Of a stretch of 64,000 nt of DNA, positions 1 through 7,537 are shown piece after piece. A program made the translations under genes and the position numbers. The notes under the pieces were generated by a model. It was given only the letters and a program-made list of their open reading frames with translations, was not told where the DNA came from and did not search any database. Source of the stretch: Micromonospora vinacea (GTDB lineage Bacteria; Actinomycetota; Actinomycetes; Mycobacteriales; Micromonosporaceae); contig NZ_JADOTY010000001.1 in assembly GCF_015751785.1 (NCBI RefSeq), positions 3,224,001 through 3,288,000 on the forward strand, given 5' to 3'. Numbering within the stretch: position 1 is the stretch's first letter; every line of letters begins with the position of its first letter.

Positions 1-1
1 C

Positions 2-400
2 TGCGTACACGACGGTCCCTTCCGGTGGAGCCTGGCACCCGCGCCGCTGCCCGACGTGGGGGAGTGGACCGAGCCGACCGCCCCTGGGCTGCCGCCGTGG
101 CTGCGACTCTTCGACCGGCCGGTGCTGGTGGTCCGTGACCCGGACGGCACCTACCTGGCCGGTGCCGGGATCAAGCGGCACGACGCGTACGGGCACGAGT
201 TGGCCGTCGGCACCGTGCCGGCCGCCCAGGGGCGCGGCCTCGCCCGCCGACTGGTGGCCCAGGCGGCACGGCGGGTGCTCGACGAGGGGGCGGTCCCCAC
301 CTACCTGCACGAGCGGGACAATCACGCCTCGGCCCGGGTTGCCGACGCGGCGGGTTTCCCGGACCGGGGCTGGCGCGCGTACGGGGTCTATCCGCGCTGA
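2..400 (+). CDS. GNAT family N-acetyltransferase, 5' truncated
   Basis: The reading frame is open from base 2, so the start codon lies outside the window and a GTG at base 56 is internal. The visible 132 residues are the C-terminal half of a GNAT fold: the stretch GTVPAAQGRGLARRL has the Q-x-x-G-x-G/A shape of the acetyl-CoA pyrophosphate loop, followed by an amphipathic helix and RDNHASARVADAAGF, the usual last helix and strand of the family. The substrate cannot be inferred. A strong hairpin follows 12 bases after the stop. Convergent to the tetR-type gene downstream. Confidence 0.8.
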   Translation, partial: CVHDGPFRWSLAPAPLPDVGEWTEPTAPGLPPWLRLFDRPVLVVRDPDGTYLAGAGIKRHDAYGHELAVGTVPAAQGRGLARRLVAQAARRVLDEGAVPTYLHERDNHASARVADAAGFPDRGWRAYGVYPR

Positions 401-412
401 GCGGCATTGGGC

Positions 413-448
413 GCGGACCGTGGATCCCGGGCCGGATCCACGGTCCGC
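413..448 (+). terminator. Intrinsic-type hairpin terminator after the GNAT gene
   Basis: A perfect 15-bp stem (GCGGACCGTGGATCC and its complement) closes a 6-base loop. There is no T-run, which is normal for very GC-rich actinobacteria. It lies between convergent genes and could serve both. Confidence 0.75.
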
Positions 449-496
449 AACCTCCCCCCAGGCCCCGATTCCGGGTGTAACGGCCGCCGCTGGGGG

Positions 497-539
497 CGAG
501 CCGCTACGTGTCGATCACGCTACGTATCGAACCGGCTCG
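497..539. repeat. Inverted repeat with internal direct repeat
   Basis: Arms CGAGCCG and CGGCTCG (7 bp) enclose two near-identical copies of TACGTRTCGA (505-514 and 521-530). It lies downstream of the tetR-type gene and of the GNAT terminator. Either a second termination structure or a protein site; nothing else is recognisable between 449 and 620. Confidence 0.35.
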
Positions 540-620
540 GGGCAAGGCTGAAGCTGTCGGTTCGGAGTGTCGAAAAGCGGACTTGACCTGCTTCTTCGCC
601 GGTCGTTGGTGTCGGCCCTG

Positions 621-1319
621 TCAGTGACGGAGCGTGCGAATCAGGTCGAGTACCTGTCGGGTCACCGGCCGCAGGACCCGGAGCCGGGACAGCGCCACGA
701 GCCGGTCGATCAGTGGTACGGCCCCGTCGATCAGCTGACGAGTCTTGGTCTGGCCCGGCGACCGGTCGTGCACCCAGTAGAGGATCACGCCCATGTACGC
801 GAGCCAGAGCAGCTCGGGCAGCTGTGGGCGCAGCTCGGCGTCGACCTTCGCCGTCGAGCCCGTCAACACCTCGCCGAAGAGGTCGATGGCCGACTGTCGG
901 GGGCCGGACGACTCCGCCGAGAAGGGGCTCAACGGTGAGGTGGGCTCCGCCGCCGTCTTGAAGAAGGTCGCCGCGAATCCGTGCGAGGGCGTCAACACGT
1001 CGATCCCCGCGTGCAGCACTCCGGCGAGCCGGGGACCGAACGCCTCCTCCCGGTCGAGCACGGGCTGCGCGGCGGCCCGGTGCTCGACCTGGGACTGGGC
1101 GTAGAACTCCTGGATCAGGTGGTCCTTGGAACCGAAGTAGTAGTAGGCGTTGCCGACCGCCACGCCGGCCTCCTGCGCGATCGCCCGCATGGTGGTCTGG
1201 GCGTAGCCGCGTTCGCGGAACAGCCGCATCGCGGTGTCCCGGATCAGCTGCCGGGTCTGCTCGCCTCGGGCGGTGGCAGGGTCACCCGCAGCGGTCGTCT
1301 GCGCAGGCTGCTCGGTCAT
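621..1319 (-). CDS. TetR family transcriptional regulator
   Basis: A 232-residue TetR repressor. The N-terminal helix-turn-helix is clear: TRQLIRDTAMRLFRERGYAQTT, then IAQEAGVAVGNAYYYFGSKDHLI, the signature recognition helix with the YYYF box. The C-terminal two thirds form the helical ligand-binding and dimer domain and do not reveal the ligand. I chose the ATG at 1319; a GTG at 1328 would add three residues. It is the last gene of a leftward operon with the membrane protein at 1773-2315 and the DCC protein at 1282-1776, overlapping the latter by 38 bases. The paired palindromes upstream of that operon are the likely autoregulatory operators (inference). Confidence 0.9.
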   Translation of the reverse strand: MTEQPAQTTAAGDPATARGEQTRQLIRDTAMRLFRERGYAQTTMRAIAQEAGVAVGNAYYYFGSKDHLIQEFYAQSQVEHRAAAQPVLDREEAFGPRLAGVLHAGIDVLTPSHGFAATFFKTAAEPTSPLSPFSAESSGPRQSAIDLFGEVLTGSTAKVDAELRPQLPELLWLAYMGVILYWVHDRSPGQTKTRQLIDGAVPLIDRLVALSRLRVLRPVTRQVLDLIRTLRH

Positions 1320-1776
1320 CGGGGCCACCGTATCCCGCCGTTTCGTCGGCCGGCTCGGCCGACGGGTCGCGGATCCGTTCCCGGATCGCCGAGGCGGCGG
1401 CCACCGTCTGCCGGGCGAGGGGCAGCAGGGCCGGTCGGGCCAGCCGCTCGGCCGTGGACCGATGGTCGGCCAGTGCCCAGAGGCAGGCGAACCAGGCGCC
1501 GTCGCCCGCGTACACCTCGCCGGTGTCGGCGATCACTGTGAGGTCGCGCAGCGTCGCGTCGTGGTCCAGGCCGGGGAAGCGCCGCCGGGCCTCGGCGGAC
1601 CCGGCCGGCACGAACTCCAGGGGTACGAGTTGGGCGCGGGACGACAACCAGCGGCGGGCGGCCCGGCAGAGCGGGCAGGCCGCGTCGAACAGGACGGTGA
1701 ACCCCCGGACCCCACCGCCGGAGTGAGCGGTGGGATCCGGGAGCCGACCGACGCCACCGGTCGGGGACACGGTCAT
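1282..1776 (-). CDS. DCC family thiol-disulfide oxidoreductase-like protein (DUF393)
   Basis: A 164-residue protein with the family hallmark near residue 30: FTVLFDAACPLCRAARRW, i.e. the D-x-x-C-P-L-C pair that names the DCC family, followed by a predicted thioredoxin-like region (LVPLEFVPAGS, then GEVYAGDGAWFACLWAL). Members are thought to act as thiol-disulfide oxidoreductases, but substrates are mostly unknown. The ATG at 1776 overlaps the stop of the upstream membrane-protein gene as ATGA, so the two are probably translationally coupled; its 3' end runs into the TetR gene. The C-terminal tail beyond residue ~130 is low complexity. Confidence 0.85.
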   Translation of the reverse strand: MTVSPTGGVGRLPDPTAHSGGGVRGFTVLFDAACPLCRAARRWLSSRAQLVPLEFVPAGSAEARRRFPGLDHDATLRDLTVIADTGEVYAGDGAWFACLWALADHRSTAERLARPALLPLARQTVAAASAIRERIRDPSAEPADETAGYGGPDDRAACADDRCG

Positions 1777-2315
1777 CGGGTCGGCGGGTTGCTCGTCGGT
1801 CCGGCGCCCGGCTGCGGTCCGGCCGCCTGCGGACCGGTTGGCTGGGGTCCGGCCGGGTACACGCCGGTCGGCTGCGGTCCCGCCGGATAAGCGTCGACCA
1901 GCTGCGACCCGGGTGGGGTGGACTGCATGGGGAGTCGGCCGATCGGGGCGAGCGGGGGGTGGGTGGCGAGCTGGCGGAGCCGGTTCCGGCGGTAGCGGCC
2001 GAGTGCGAAGACGTTGAAGAAGTGCAGCGCGCCGAGCACCAGCAGCACGAGGCCGATCTTGAGAGACAGCTCCTCCATGGCCTGGCTGGTCGATTCCACC
2101 GGGTCGGCGTGCTTCATGGCCACCGTGACGTAGCCGAGGTTGAGCAGATAGAAGCCGACCACCAGGAGGCTGTTGACCGCTCGGGCGAGCCGTTCCTCGG
2201 CGAACACCTCCTCCAGGAAGACCTGCCCGTTGCGGGACAGTGCTCGAGCCACCCAGATGGTCAGGCCGACGCTGACCGCGAGGTAGATCACGTACATCCA
2301 GACCTTGATGTCCAT
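1773..2315 (-). CDS. Small membrane protein with Pro/Gly-rich repeat tail
   Basis: A 180-residue protein of unknown function. Three hydrophobic segments are visible: MYVIYLAVSVGLTIWVARAL near the N-terminus, LLVVGFYLLNLGYVTVAM, and IGLVLLVLGALHFFNVFALG. The last ~45 residues are a cytosolic-looking repeat tail built on the unit YPAGPQPTG. I take the ATG at 2315 because GAAGGG sits 7 bases upstream and because an upstream ATG at 2342 would place the operator palindrome inside the coding sequence. First gene of the operon with the DCC protein and TetR regulator; a membrane target of the adjacent repressor is plausible. Confidence 0.75.
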   Translation of the reverse strand: MDIKVWMYVIYLAVSVGLTIWVARALSRNGQVFLEEVFAEERLARAVNSLLVVGFYLLNLGYVTVAMKHADPVESTSQAMEELSLKIGLVLLVLGALHFFNVFALGRYRRNRLRQLATHPPLAPIGRLPMQSTPPGSQLVDAYPAGPQPTGVYPAGPQPTGPQAAGPQPGAGPTSNPPTR

Positions 2316-2328
2316 GTGGACGCCCTTC

Positions 2329-2385
2329 TTGAACGTGTTCAACTACCGACGCCGTCAGCCTAGGGTGAATATTGAACATGTTCAA
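2329..2385 (-). promoter_or_regulatory. Promoter with paired palindromic operators for the TetR operon
   Basis: Two palindromes of 14 bases, TTGAACGTGTTCAA (2329-2342) and TTGAACATGTTCAA (2372-2385, perfect), lie 43 bases apart. Both are flanked outward by CTTTCTTG/AAGAAGGGCG-like sequence, so the whole block is an inverted repeat. On the minus strand TTGAAC (2385-2380) and TAGGCT (2362-2357) are separated by exactly 17 bases and fit a -35/-10 pair. One palindrome covers the -35, the other lies just downstream of the expected start point: a classic arrangement for repression, presumably by the operon's own TetR protein. Confidence 0.65.
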
Positions 2386-2476
2386 GAAAGGGCGACCAGT
2401 GACTGTGGACACTCTGGTGCGGCGCCGAGAGCCGTTACCCGGCCGAGCGTCACGCCCGGCCGAGAAACGCCGTGGC

Positions 2477-3931
2477 TCAGCCGGCCAGGCCCAGCACCTC
2501 GGCCGCCGCGCGACCGTTGGCGTGGCTCGCGCCGTAGGTGGTGACGAAGGCGCGGACGCCCGCTGGTCGCCACTGCGCCGGCCAGCCCATCTCGACCACT
2601 GTCACCGGGTGCGCCGCCGCCAGGTCGGCGATCAGCTCCGGGCCGCCCGGCAGCCGGTGAAGGTGCCGCCCGACCAGCACGATGGGACGGTCGCCGGCCA
2701 AGCCGCGCAGCGTGGTCGCGTCGGTCTCGGTGGCGATCACCCGGATCTCCGGCACCCCGTCCAGGTGTGGACCGAGGCCCCACGGCACCCGACCCTCGGC
2801 CATCGTCGATTCGGTGTGCAGTTGCACCACCAGTGGCTGGTTCAGGCCGGTGAGCAGGCCGTCCACCCGAACCGCGCGGCGCGCCGCGGCGTACCCCAGC
2901 TCGGTATCCTCGGTGGCCGGTGACCCGGCGGCGGCCCGGGCCCAGGCGGCGAGGTCGGCGGCGCGGCCGGCCGCCTCCTCGACCCGCGCCCTCGCCAGCC
3001 GGCCGTCAGTGAGCGCGTCGACGATCTCGGCGGCCACCCGCTCGACCAGCTCGGCGTCGACCTTCGCGCCGATGCAGAGCAGGTCGGCGCCGGCGCCCAG
3101 GGCCCGGACCGCGGCCGGCCCGACCCCGCCGGCGGCCACTGCGGCACCCTTCATCTCCAGCGCGTCGGTGATGACGGTGCCGGTGAAGCCGTACTCCGTG
3201 CGCAGCAGGTCGACCAGGACGGCCCGGCTGAAGGTGGCGGGATCTGCGCCGGTGAGCGCCGGCACCCGGATGTGCGCGGTCATCACGGCGCGCGCCCCGG
3301 CGGCGACGACGGCCGCGAACGGCGGTAGGTCCCGCTGGCGCAGCAGGGCCAGCGGAGCGTCCACTGTGGGCAGTTCGTGGTGGGAGTCGGTGACTGTGGC
3401 GCCGTGCCCGGGGAAGTGCTTGGCGCAGGCGGCCACGCCGGCGGCCTGCAACCCGGCCACGGCGGCGGCCGAGTGGGCGGCGACCCGTACCGGATCCGCG
3501 CCGAAGGACCGGGTGCCGATCACCGGGTTGTCGTCTGCGGTGTTGACGTCGACAGTGGGGGCGAGGTTGACGGTGATGCCGAGCGCGGCCAGCTCCGCGC
3601 CGATCGACTGGTAGACCCGTCGGGTGAGGGCCACGTCGCCGATCGCGCCCAGGGCGGCATTGCCGGGGTACGGGCTGCCGGTGGCGTGCGCCAGTCGGGT
3701 CACGTCGCCACCCTCCTCGTCGATGGCGATCAGCGCGTCCGGCCGACCGGCGCGCAGCGCGGCGGTGCTCGCCGCCACCTGCGCGGGGTCGTGCACGTTG
3801 GTGCCGAACAGGGTGTGCCCGGCCAGCCCCTCGGCCAGCAGGTCGACCGCCCAGTCCGGCGGGACCGGTCCCGGGTACGCGGCCAGCAGCGTGCCCAGCG
3901 CGAGCCGGCGCAGTCCTGGATCCAACCCCAC
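2477..3931 (-). CDS. nagZ: Glycoside hydrolase family 3 protein, NagZ-like beta-N-acetylhexosaminidase
   Basis: A 484-residue GH3 enzyme. The N-terminal TIM-barrel domain carries IDEEGGDVTRL, then the diagnostic KHFPGHGATVTDSHHELP (NagZ loop with the Asp-His dyad) and VITDALEMKGAA, whose Asp is the expected nucleophile. About 130 extra residues follow the barrel and resemble the Rossmann-like second GH3 domain seen in actinobacterial homologues. NagZ-type enzymes release N-acetylglucosamine from muropeptides or chito-oligomers. The GTG start at 3931 is preceded by AAGGGGG. No signal peptide is visible, so cytosolic. Divergent from the ROK regulator at 4101, which probably controls it. Confidence 0.88.
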   Translation of the reverse strand: MGLDPGLRRLALGTLLAAYPGPVPPDWAVDLLAEGLAGHTLFGTNVHDPAQVAASTAALRAGRPDALIAIDEEGGDVTRLAHATGSPYPGNAALGAIGDVALTRRVYQSIGAELAALGITVNLAPTVDVNTADDNPVIGTRSFGADPVRVAAHSAAAVAGLQAAGVAACAKHFPGHGATVTDSHHELPTVDAPLALLRQRDLPPFAAVVAAGARAVMTAHIRVPALTGADPATFSRAVLVDLLRTEYGFTGTVITDALEMKGAAVAAGGVGPAAVRALGAGADLLCIGAKVDAELVERVAAEIVDALTDGRLARARVEEAAGRAADLAAWARAAAGSPATEDTELGYAAARRAVRVDGLLTGLNQPLVVQLHTESTMAEGRVPWGLGPHLDGVPEIRVIATETDATTLRGLAGDRPIVLVGRHLHRLPGGPELIADLAAAHPVTVVEMGWPAQWRPAGVRAFVTTYGASHANGRAAAEVLGLAG

Positions 3932-3959
3932 GTGATCTTCCCCCTTCGGTGTCCCGCGG

Positions 3960-3975
3960 GTACGAAACGTCGTAC
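3960..3975. promoter_or_regulatory. Inverted repeat in the nagZ-ROK intergenic region
   Basis: GTACGA-4-TCGTAC lies 29 bases upstream of the nagZ start, where it could overlap that gene's promoter. Candidate operator only. Confidence 0.35.
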
Positions 3976-4059
3976 CGGTGGTGGTCCTGGCCCTGCCGAG
4001 TCGGCGGAGCGTCCCACCGTCGAGTGGCCGTTACGCTACGGCTACCCGTTCGCAGGTCG

Positions 4060-4088
4060 GTTTACAGTTAGCAAAGTTTACTAAAACT
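4060..4088. promoter_or_regulatory. Candidate ROK operator
   Basis: An AT-rich island in otherwise GC-rich DNA just upstream of the ROK gene. GTTTAC occurs twice (4060-4065 and 4076-4081, 16 bases apart) and AGTTTACTAAAACT is an imperfect palindrome. The core AAACTA also occurs in the second ROK locus at 60993 and 61045, which supports recognition by this regulator class. Confidence 0.5.
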
Positions 4089-4100
4089 AGAGGACGTGTC

Positions 4101-5276
4101 ATGAGTGCGACCCGGCTGCCCGGCACCCCCCGCCTGTTGCGGGCGCTCAACGACCGTGCCGCGCTGGAGTTGCTCCTCGAACGCGGCCCGCTGACCCGGG
4201 CTCGACTCGGCGAGCTGACCGGCCTGTCGAAGGTCACCGCCTCGCAACTGGTCGAGCGGCTGGAGGAGCGCGGCCTCGTCGCGCGGGTCGGCGAGCAGGC
4301 CGGCGGGCGAGGGCCGAACGCCCAGCTCTACGCCGTCCGCCCGGGCAGCGCGCACGTGGTCGGCGTGGACGTCGGGCCGGACCGGGTGGTGGCCGCGTGC
4401 GCCGACATCACCGGTGCGGTCATCGGCCGGGTGGAGCAGTCGACCCGGGACACCGACGACCCGGTGGGCGTGGTGCACAACGCCGTCGTGCAGGCGGCGA
4501 GCAGCGCCCAGGCGCAGCTGAGCAGCGTACGACGGATCGTGCTCGGCACCCCGGGTCTGGTCGACCCCGGCACCGGCGACATCACCTTCGCCTTCAACCT
4601 GCCGCGCTGGCACAGCGGTCTGCTCGCCGCGCTGCGGGACGACCTGCACACGCCGGTGGTCTTCGAGAACGACGTCAATCTCGCCGCGGTGGCCGAGGCG
4701 CAGTCCGGTGCCGCGCAGGGGCTGGCGGACTTCGTGCTGGTCTGGGTGGGCGCGGGCGTCGGCCTGGCGATCATGCTGGGCGGGCGGTTGCACCATGGCA
4801 GCAGCGGTGCGGCCGGCGAGATCGGCTACCTGCCGGTGCCCGGCGCGCCCATCCCGCGCGACGTCTCCCGTCGCGCCAAGCCGGCCTTCCAGCAGCTGGT
4901 CGGCGCGGACTCGGTGCGCGCGGTGGCCCGCGAGCACGGCTACCCGGACGCCGACGCCGCCGAGGCGGTCCGCGCGGCCGTAGCGGCGGGCGCCGACGGC
5001 GGCCCGATGCTCGACGAGCTGGCCCGTCGGCTCGCGCTCGGCGTGGCCAGCACCTGTGTGGTGCTGGACCCACCGCTGGTGGTGCTCGCCGGCGAGGTGG
5101 GTCAGGCCGGTGGCGCGGCGCTCGCCGACCGGGTGCAGCAGGAGGTCGCGGCGATCACCCTGGTCCGGCCGCGAGTGGTGCCGACCGGGCTGACCGAGGA
5201 GCCGATCCTGCACGGCGCGCTGCGCACCGCCCTGGACGCGGTGCGCGACGAGGTGTTCGGCTCCACCGTCGGCTGA
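4101..5276 (+). CDS. ROK family transcriptional regulator
   Basis: A 391-residue ROK protein. Residues ~15-75 form a winged helix-turn-helix (GPLTRARLGELTGLSKVTAS, then LEERGLVARVG). The ROK domain begins at VVGVDVGPDRVV and retains FENDVNLAAVAE with the Asn-Asp that binds sugar hydroxyls in relatives. The cysteine-rich zinc motif (C-x-C-G-x-x-G-C) of most ROK proteins is absent: the corresponding region reads GEIGYLPVPGAPIP. So it is likely a pure sugar-responsive repressor without kinase function. ATG at 4101 with AGAGG upstream. Divergent from nagZ; an amino-sugar effector is a reasonable guess. Confidence 0.88.
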   Translation: MSATRLPGTPRLLRALNDRAALELLLERGPLTRARLGELTGLSKVTASQLVERLEERGLVARVGEQAGGRGPNAQLYAVRPGSAHVVGVDVGPDRVVAACADITGAVIGRVEQSTRDTDDPVGVVHNAVVQAASSAQAQLSSVRRIVLGTPGLVDPGTGDITFAFNLPRWHSGLLAALRDDLHTPVVFENDVNLAAVAEAQSGAAQGLADFVLVWVGAGVGLAIMLGGRLHHGSSGAAGEIGYLPVPGAPIPRDVSRRAKPAFQQLVGADSVRAVAREHGYPDADAAEAVRAAVAAGADGGPMLDELARRLALGVASTCVVLDPPLVVLAGEVGQAGGAALADRVQQEVAAITLVRPRVVPTGLTEEPILHGALRTALDAVRDEVFGSTVG

Positions 5277-5360
5277 GCCCGCTGCGGGGGTCATGTGAAG
5301 GAATATTTCACCGAGCATCCGTAGCTTGCAAGCTCTTGCCGGACGCTGGCCTGGACTGTT

Positions 5361-5393
5361 CCGTCGGGCCGCCCGGACCGGGCGACCCGACGG
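5361..5393. terminator. Bidirectional hairpin terminator
   Basis: A near-perfect palindrome: 16-base arms beginning CCGTCGGG and ending CCCGACGG with one mismatch around a central A. It sits between the convergent ROK gene and ABC permease gene. A shorter GTGAA/TTCAC repeat lies upstream at about 5296. Confidence 0.7.
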
Positions 5394-5400
5394 CCTCGAT

Positions 5401-6411
5401 TCAGATCAGGTCGCGGCGGCGGAACACGGCGAACGCCGCAGCGGTCAGCCCGCCAGCCAGCACGAGCAGCACCAGCAGCGACGCCCCCGAGGTAATCGTG
5501 TAGAACGGGTCGCAGTTGAGGCCGGGGCCGCCCGTGCACAGCCGTTCGTCGTAGAACCGCGCACCGCCGTTGAGCCACGCCCCGATGTGGCTGGAAAGCA
5601 TGAACAGGTCCGACTTCCGCGCGTCGACGATCTCCAGGACCAGCCGGGCGCCCAACTCCCAGACCACCGCGTACGCGGCGAACGCGCCGAGCGCCGCCGA
5701 CGTGTGCCGACCGAGCGTGGCGATCGCGAAGCCCAACGCTGAGGCCAGCAGCACCAACACCAGGCCACGGCCGTGCACCACGCCGAGCGAACGCCAGAAG
5801 TCGCCGTCCAGCCTGCCCGGCAACCCGGCGGTCTGCCCGATAACCCAGAACGCGGCGAGGTAGGCCACCGACGCCAGCAGGGCCAGCACCAACACCGTGC
5901 CGAGCAGGGTGCCCAACTTGGCCGCGAGCACCGTCACCCGGCGCGGTCGCCAGAGCAGCAGGTTCACCACACCGCCCGAGTTCAGGTCAGCGCCGATGTA
6001 GGAGGCGCCGACCAGGAACCCGAAGAGCACCAGGAACGCGATCAGGAAATAGAGCAGCGGCTCGGCCTGCTCGGCGAAGGTGAACACACCCGGCAGATAG
6101 TCGGCGGCGATCGGCAGTCGGTCCTGCCGGATCGGGTCGACCGCCGAACAGTCGCTGGGAAGGTACCTGTCCGTGTCGGCCGGCAAGGTGCCGGCCTGGC
6201 GGGCCAGGCACTCCTGGTGGGTGGCCTCCAGGTCGCGCCGCGCGTCGGCGGCCTGCTCCCGCGCCGAGTTCAGTTCACTCGCTGTCGGTTTGTGGGAGCC
6301 GGCCATCGTGGTCGCCGCCGTCACGGCGAACGCCAACACCAACAGGACCACCATGAGCTGCACGAAGCGACGCGCGGACAGTCGCTCCAACTCGGCACGC
6401 ACCAGGTTCAC
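5401..6411 (-). CDS. ABC-2 type transporter permease
   Basis: A 336-residue integral membrane protein. A first segment (FVQLMVVLLVLAFAVTAATT) is followed by an outward-facing loop of ~100 residues containing paired cysteines, then about five more segments such as YFLIAFLVLFGFLVGASYIG and GTLLGTVLVLALLASVAYLA. The topology fits ABC-2 permeases with a large first extracellular loop. The GTG at 6411 overlaps the ATPase stop as GTGA, so it is cotranslated with the ATPase at 6408-7406. Exporter substrate unknown; drug, lipid or peptide are all possible. Confidence 0.85.
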   Translation of the reverse strand: MNLVRAELERLSARRFVQLMVVLLVLAFAVTAATTMAGSHKPTASELNSAREQAADARRDLEATHQECLARQAGTLPADTDRYLPSDCSAVDPIRQDRLPIAADYLPGVFTFAEQAEPLLYFLIAFLVLFGFLVGASYIGADLNSGGVVNLLLWRPRRVTVLAAKLGTLLGTVLVLALLASVAYLAAFWVIGQTAGLPGRLDGDFWRSLGVVHGRGLVLVLLASALGFAIATLGRHTSAALGAFAAYAVVWELGARLVLEIVDARKSDLFMLSSHIGAWLNGGARFYDERLCTGGPGLNCDPFYTITSGASLLVLLVLAGGLTAAAFAVFRRRDLI

Positions 6412-7406
6412 GCGTCCACTCCCCGATCGAGGTCGATCACAGCTTCGCCCTGCGGCAGCGACGAGTCGTCGACCTGCCGCGGCACCGACGGATGCTCGTA
6501 CGCGCCGGTCAGCTCCAGGAAGACGCTCTCCAGATCCGGCCGCAGCGGCGTCAGCTCGCCCACCCACAGACCCTGCTCACCGAGCACCCGGCTGACCACT
6601 GTCGGGTCGCTCACCCCACCCACCACCAACGCGTCCCCGTCCACGACAGCCGTCAGCTCGGCCGCGTGCAGCAACTCGACGGCGCGCTCCGGCTCGGCCA
6701 CCCGGACCAGGAACTCGTGCCGGTCGTGACCCGCCAGCACCTCGTCCACCCGGCCGGTCGCCACCCGCCGACCCCGGGAAATGATCGTGACGTGGTCGCA
6801 GATCAGCTGGATCTCGCCCAGGATGTGACTGGACACCAGCACCGTCACCCCGCTGGCCGCCAGCGACCGCATCAGGTCCCGCATCTCCCGGATGCCCGCC
6901 GGGTCCAGCCCGTTCGCCGGCTCGTCCAGGATGAGCAACCGCGGGTCCTTCAACAGCGCGGACGCCACCGCGAGGCGCTGCTTCATGCCCAGCGAGTAAC
7001 CCTTCACCCGCTCGTCGCCCCGGTCGTCCAGGCCCACCAGCTCCAGCACCTGGTCCACCCGCGAGACCGGCACTCCACCCGCGCGGGCCAGCAACCGCAG
7101 CGTGCGGTAGCCGGTGAAGTTGCCGAAGAACTGCGGGCTCTCCACGATGGCGCCGACCTGGCCGGCCACCCGGGTCAGCAACTCCGGCGACGGTTCACCG
7201 AGCACTGTCATCCGACCGCTGTCGGCGCGTACCAACCCGAGCAGGGCCCGCAGCGTGGTGGTCTTGCCCGAGCCGTTGGGGCCCAGGAAACCGTGGACCT
7301 GGCCCGCCTCGACCAGCAGGTCGAACCCGTCCACCGCCACCCGTCGGCCGCTGCGCATGCTGTGGAAGGTCTTGCGCAGACCCTCGATCTCGATGACCGC
7401 GCTCAT
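6408..7406 (-). CDS. ABC transporter ATP-binding protein
   Basis: A 332-residue ABC ATPase of the drug-exporter subfamily. Walker A GPNGSGKTTT, a signature region in the YSLGMKQRL form, Walker B LLILDEPANGLD and the switch histidine in SSHILGE are all present. About 90 residues follow the ATPase core, as in DrrA-like proteins. It pairs with the ABC-2 permease through a 4-base overlap, forming a two-gene exporter. The ATG at 7406 opens the operon, facing away from the second ABC ATPase at 7538. Confidence 0.9.
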   Translation of the reverse strand: MSAVIEIEGLRKTFHSMRSGRRVAVDGFDLLVEAGQVHGFLGPNGSGKTTTLRALLGLVRADSGRMTVLGEPSPELLTRVAGQVGAIVESPQFFGNFTGYRTLRLLARAGGVPVSRVDQVLELVGLDDRGDERVKGYSLGMKQRLAVASALLKDPRLLILDEPANGLDPAGIREMRDLMRSLAASGVTVLVSSHILGEIQLICDHVTIISRGRRVATGRVDEVLAGHDRHEFLVRVAEPERAVELLHAAELTAVVDGDALVVGGVSDPTVVSRVLGEQGLWVGELTPLRPDLESVFLELTGAYEHPSVPRQVDDSSLPQGEAVIDLDRGVDA

Positions 7407-7537
7407 CCGCGCGGCTCCGTACGTCGATGGGGCATGGGCCGTCCTTCGGGCTTGGTGATCAACGACACGGCGCTTCAGCCTATGGCTGAGGTGCCGCCCA
7501 TGGGGGGCGCCCCGGCGCTGCGTGGTTGGATGGTGCG

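Noticed and set aside
2372..2923. Plus-strand frame starting MNMFKKG just right of the TetR operon operator
   Set aside because: It runs antisense through the nagZ gene and has the arginine/proline-rich make-up of a shadow frame; only its first codons are interesting as part of the inverted repeat.
5314..5340. GCATCCG at 5314 as another ECF promoter
   Set aside because: No CGWA-type -10 at 16-17 bases and it lies between convergent genes.
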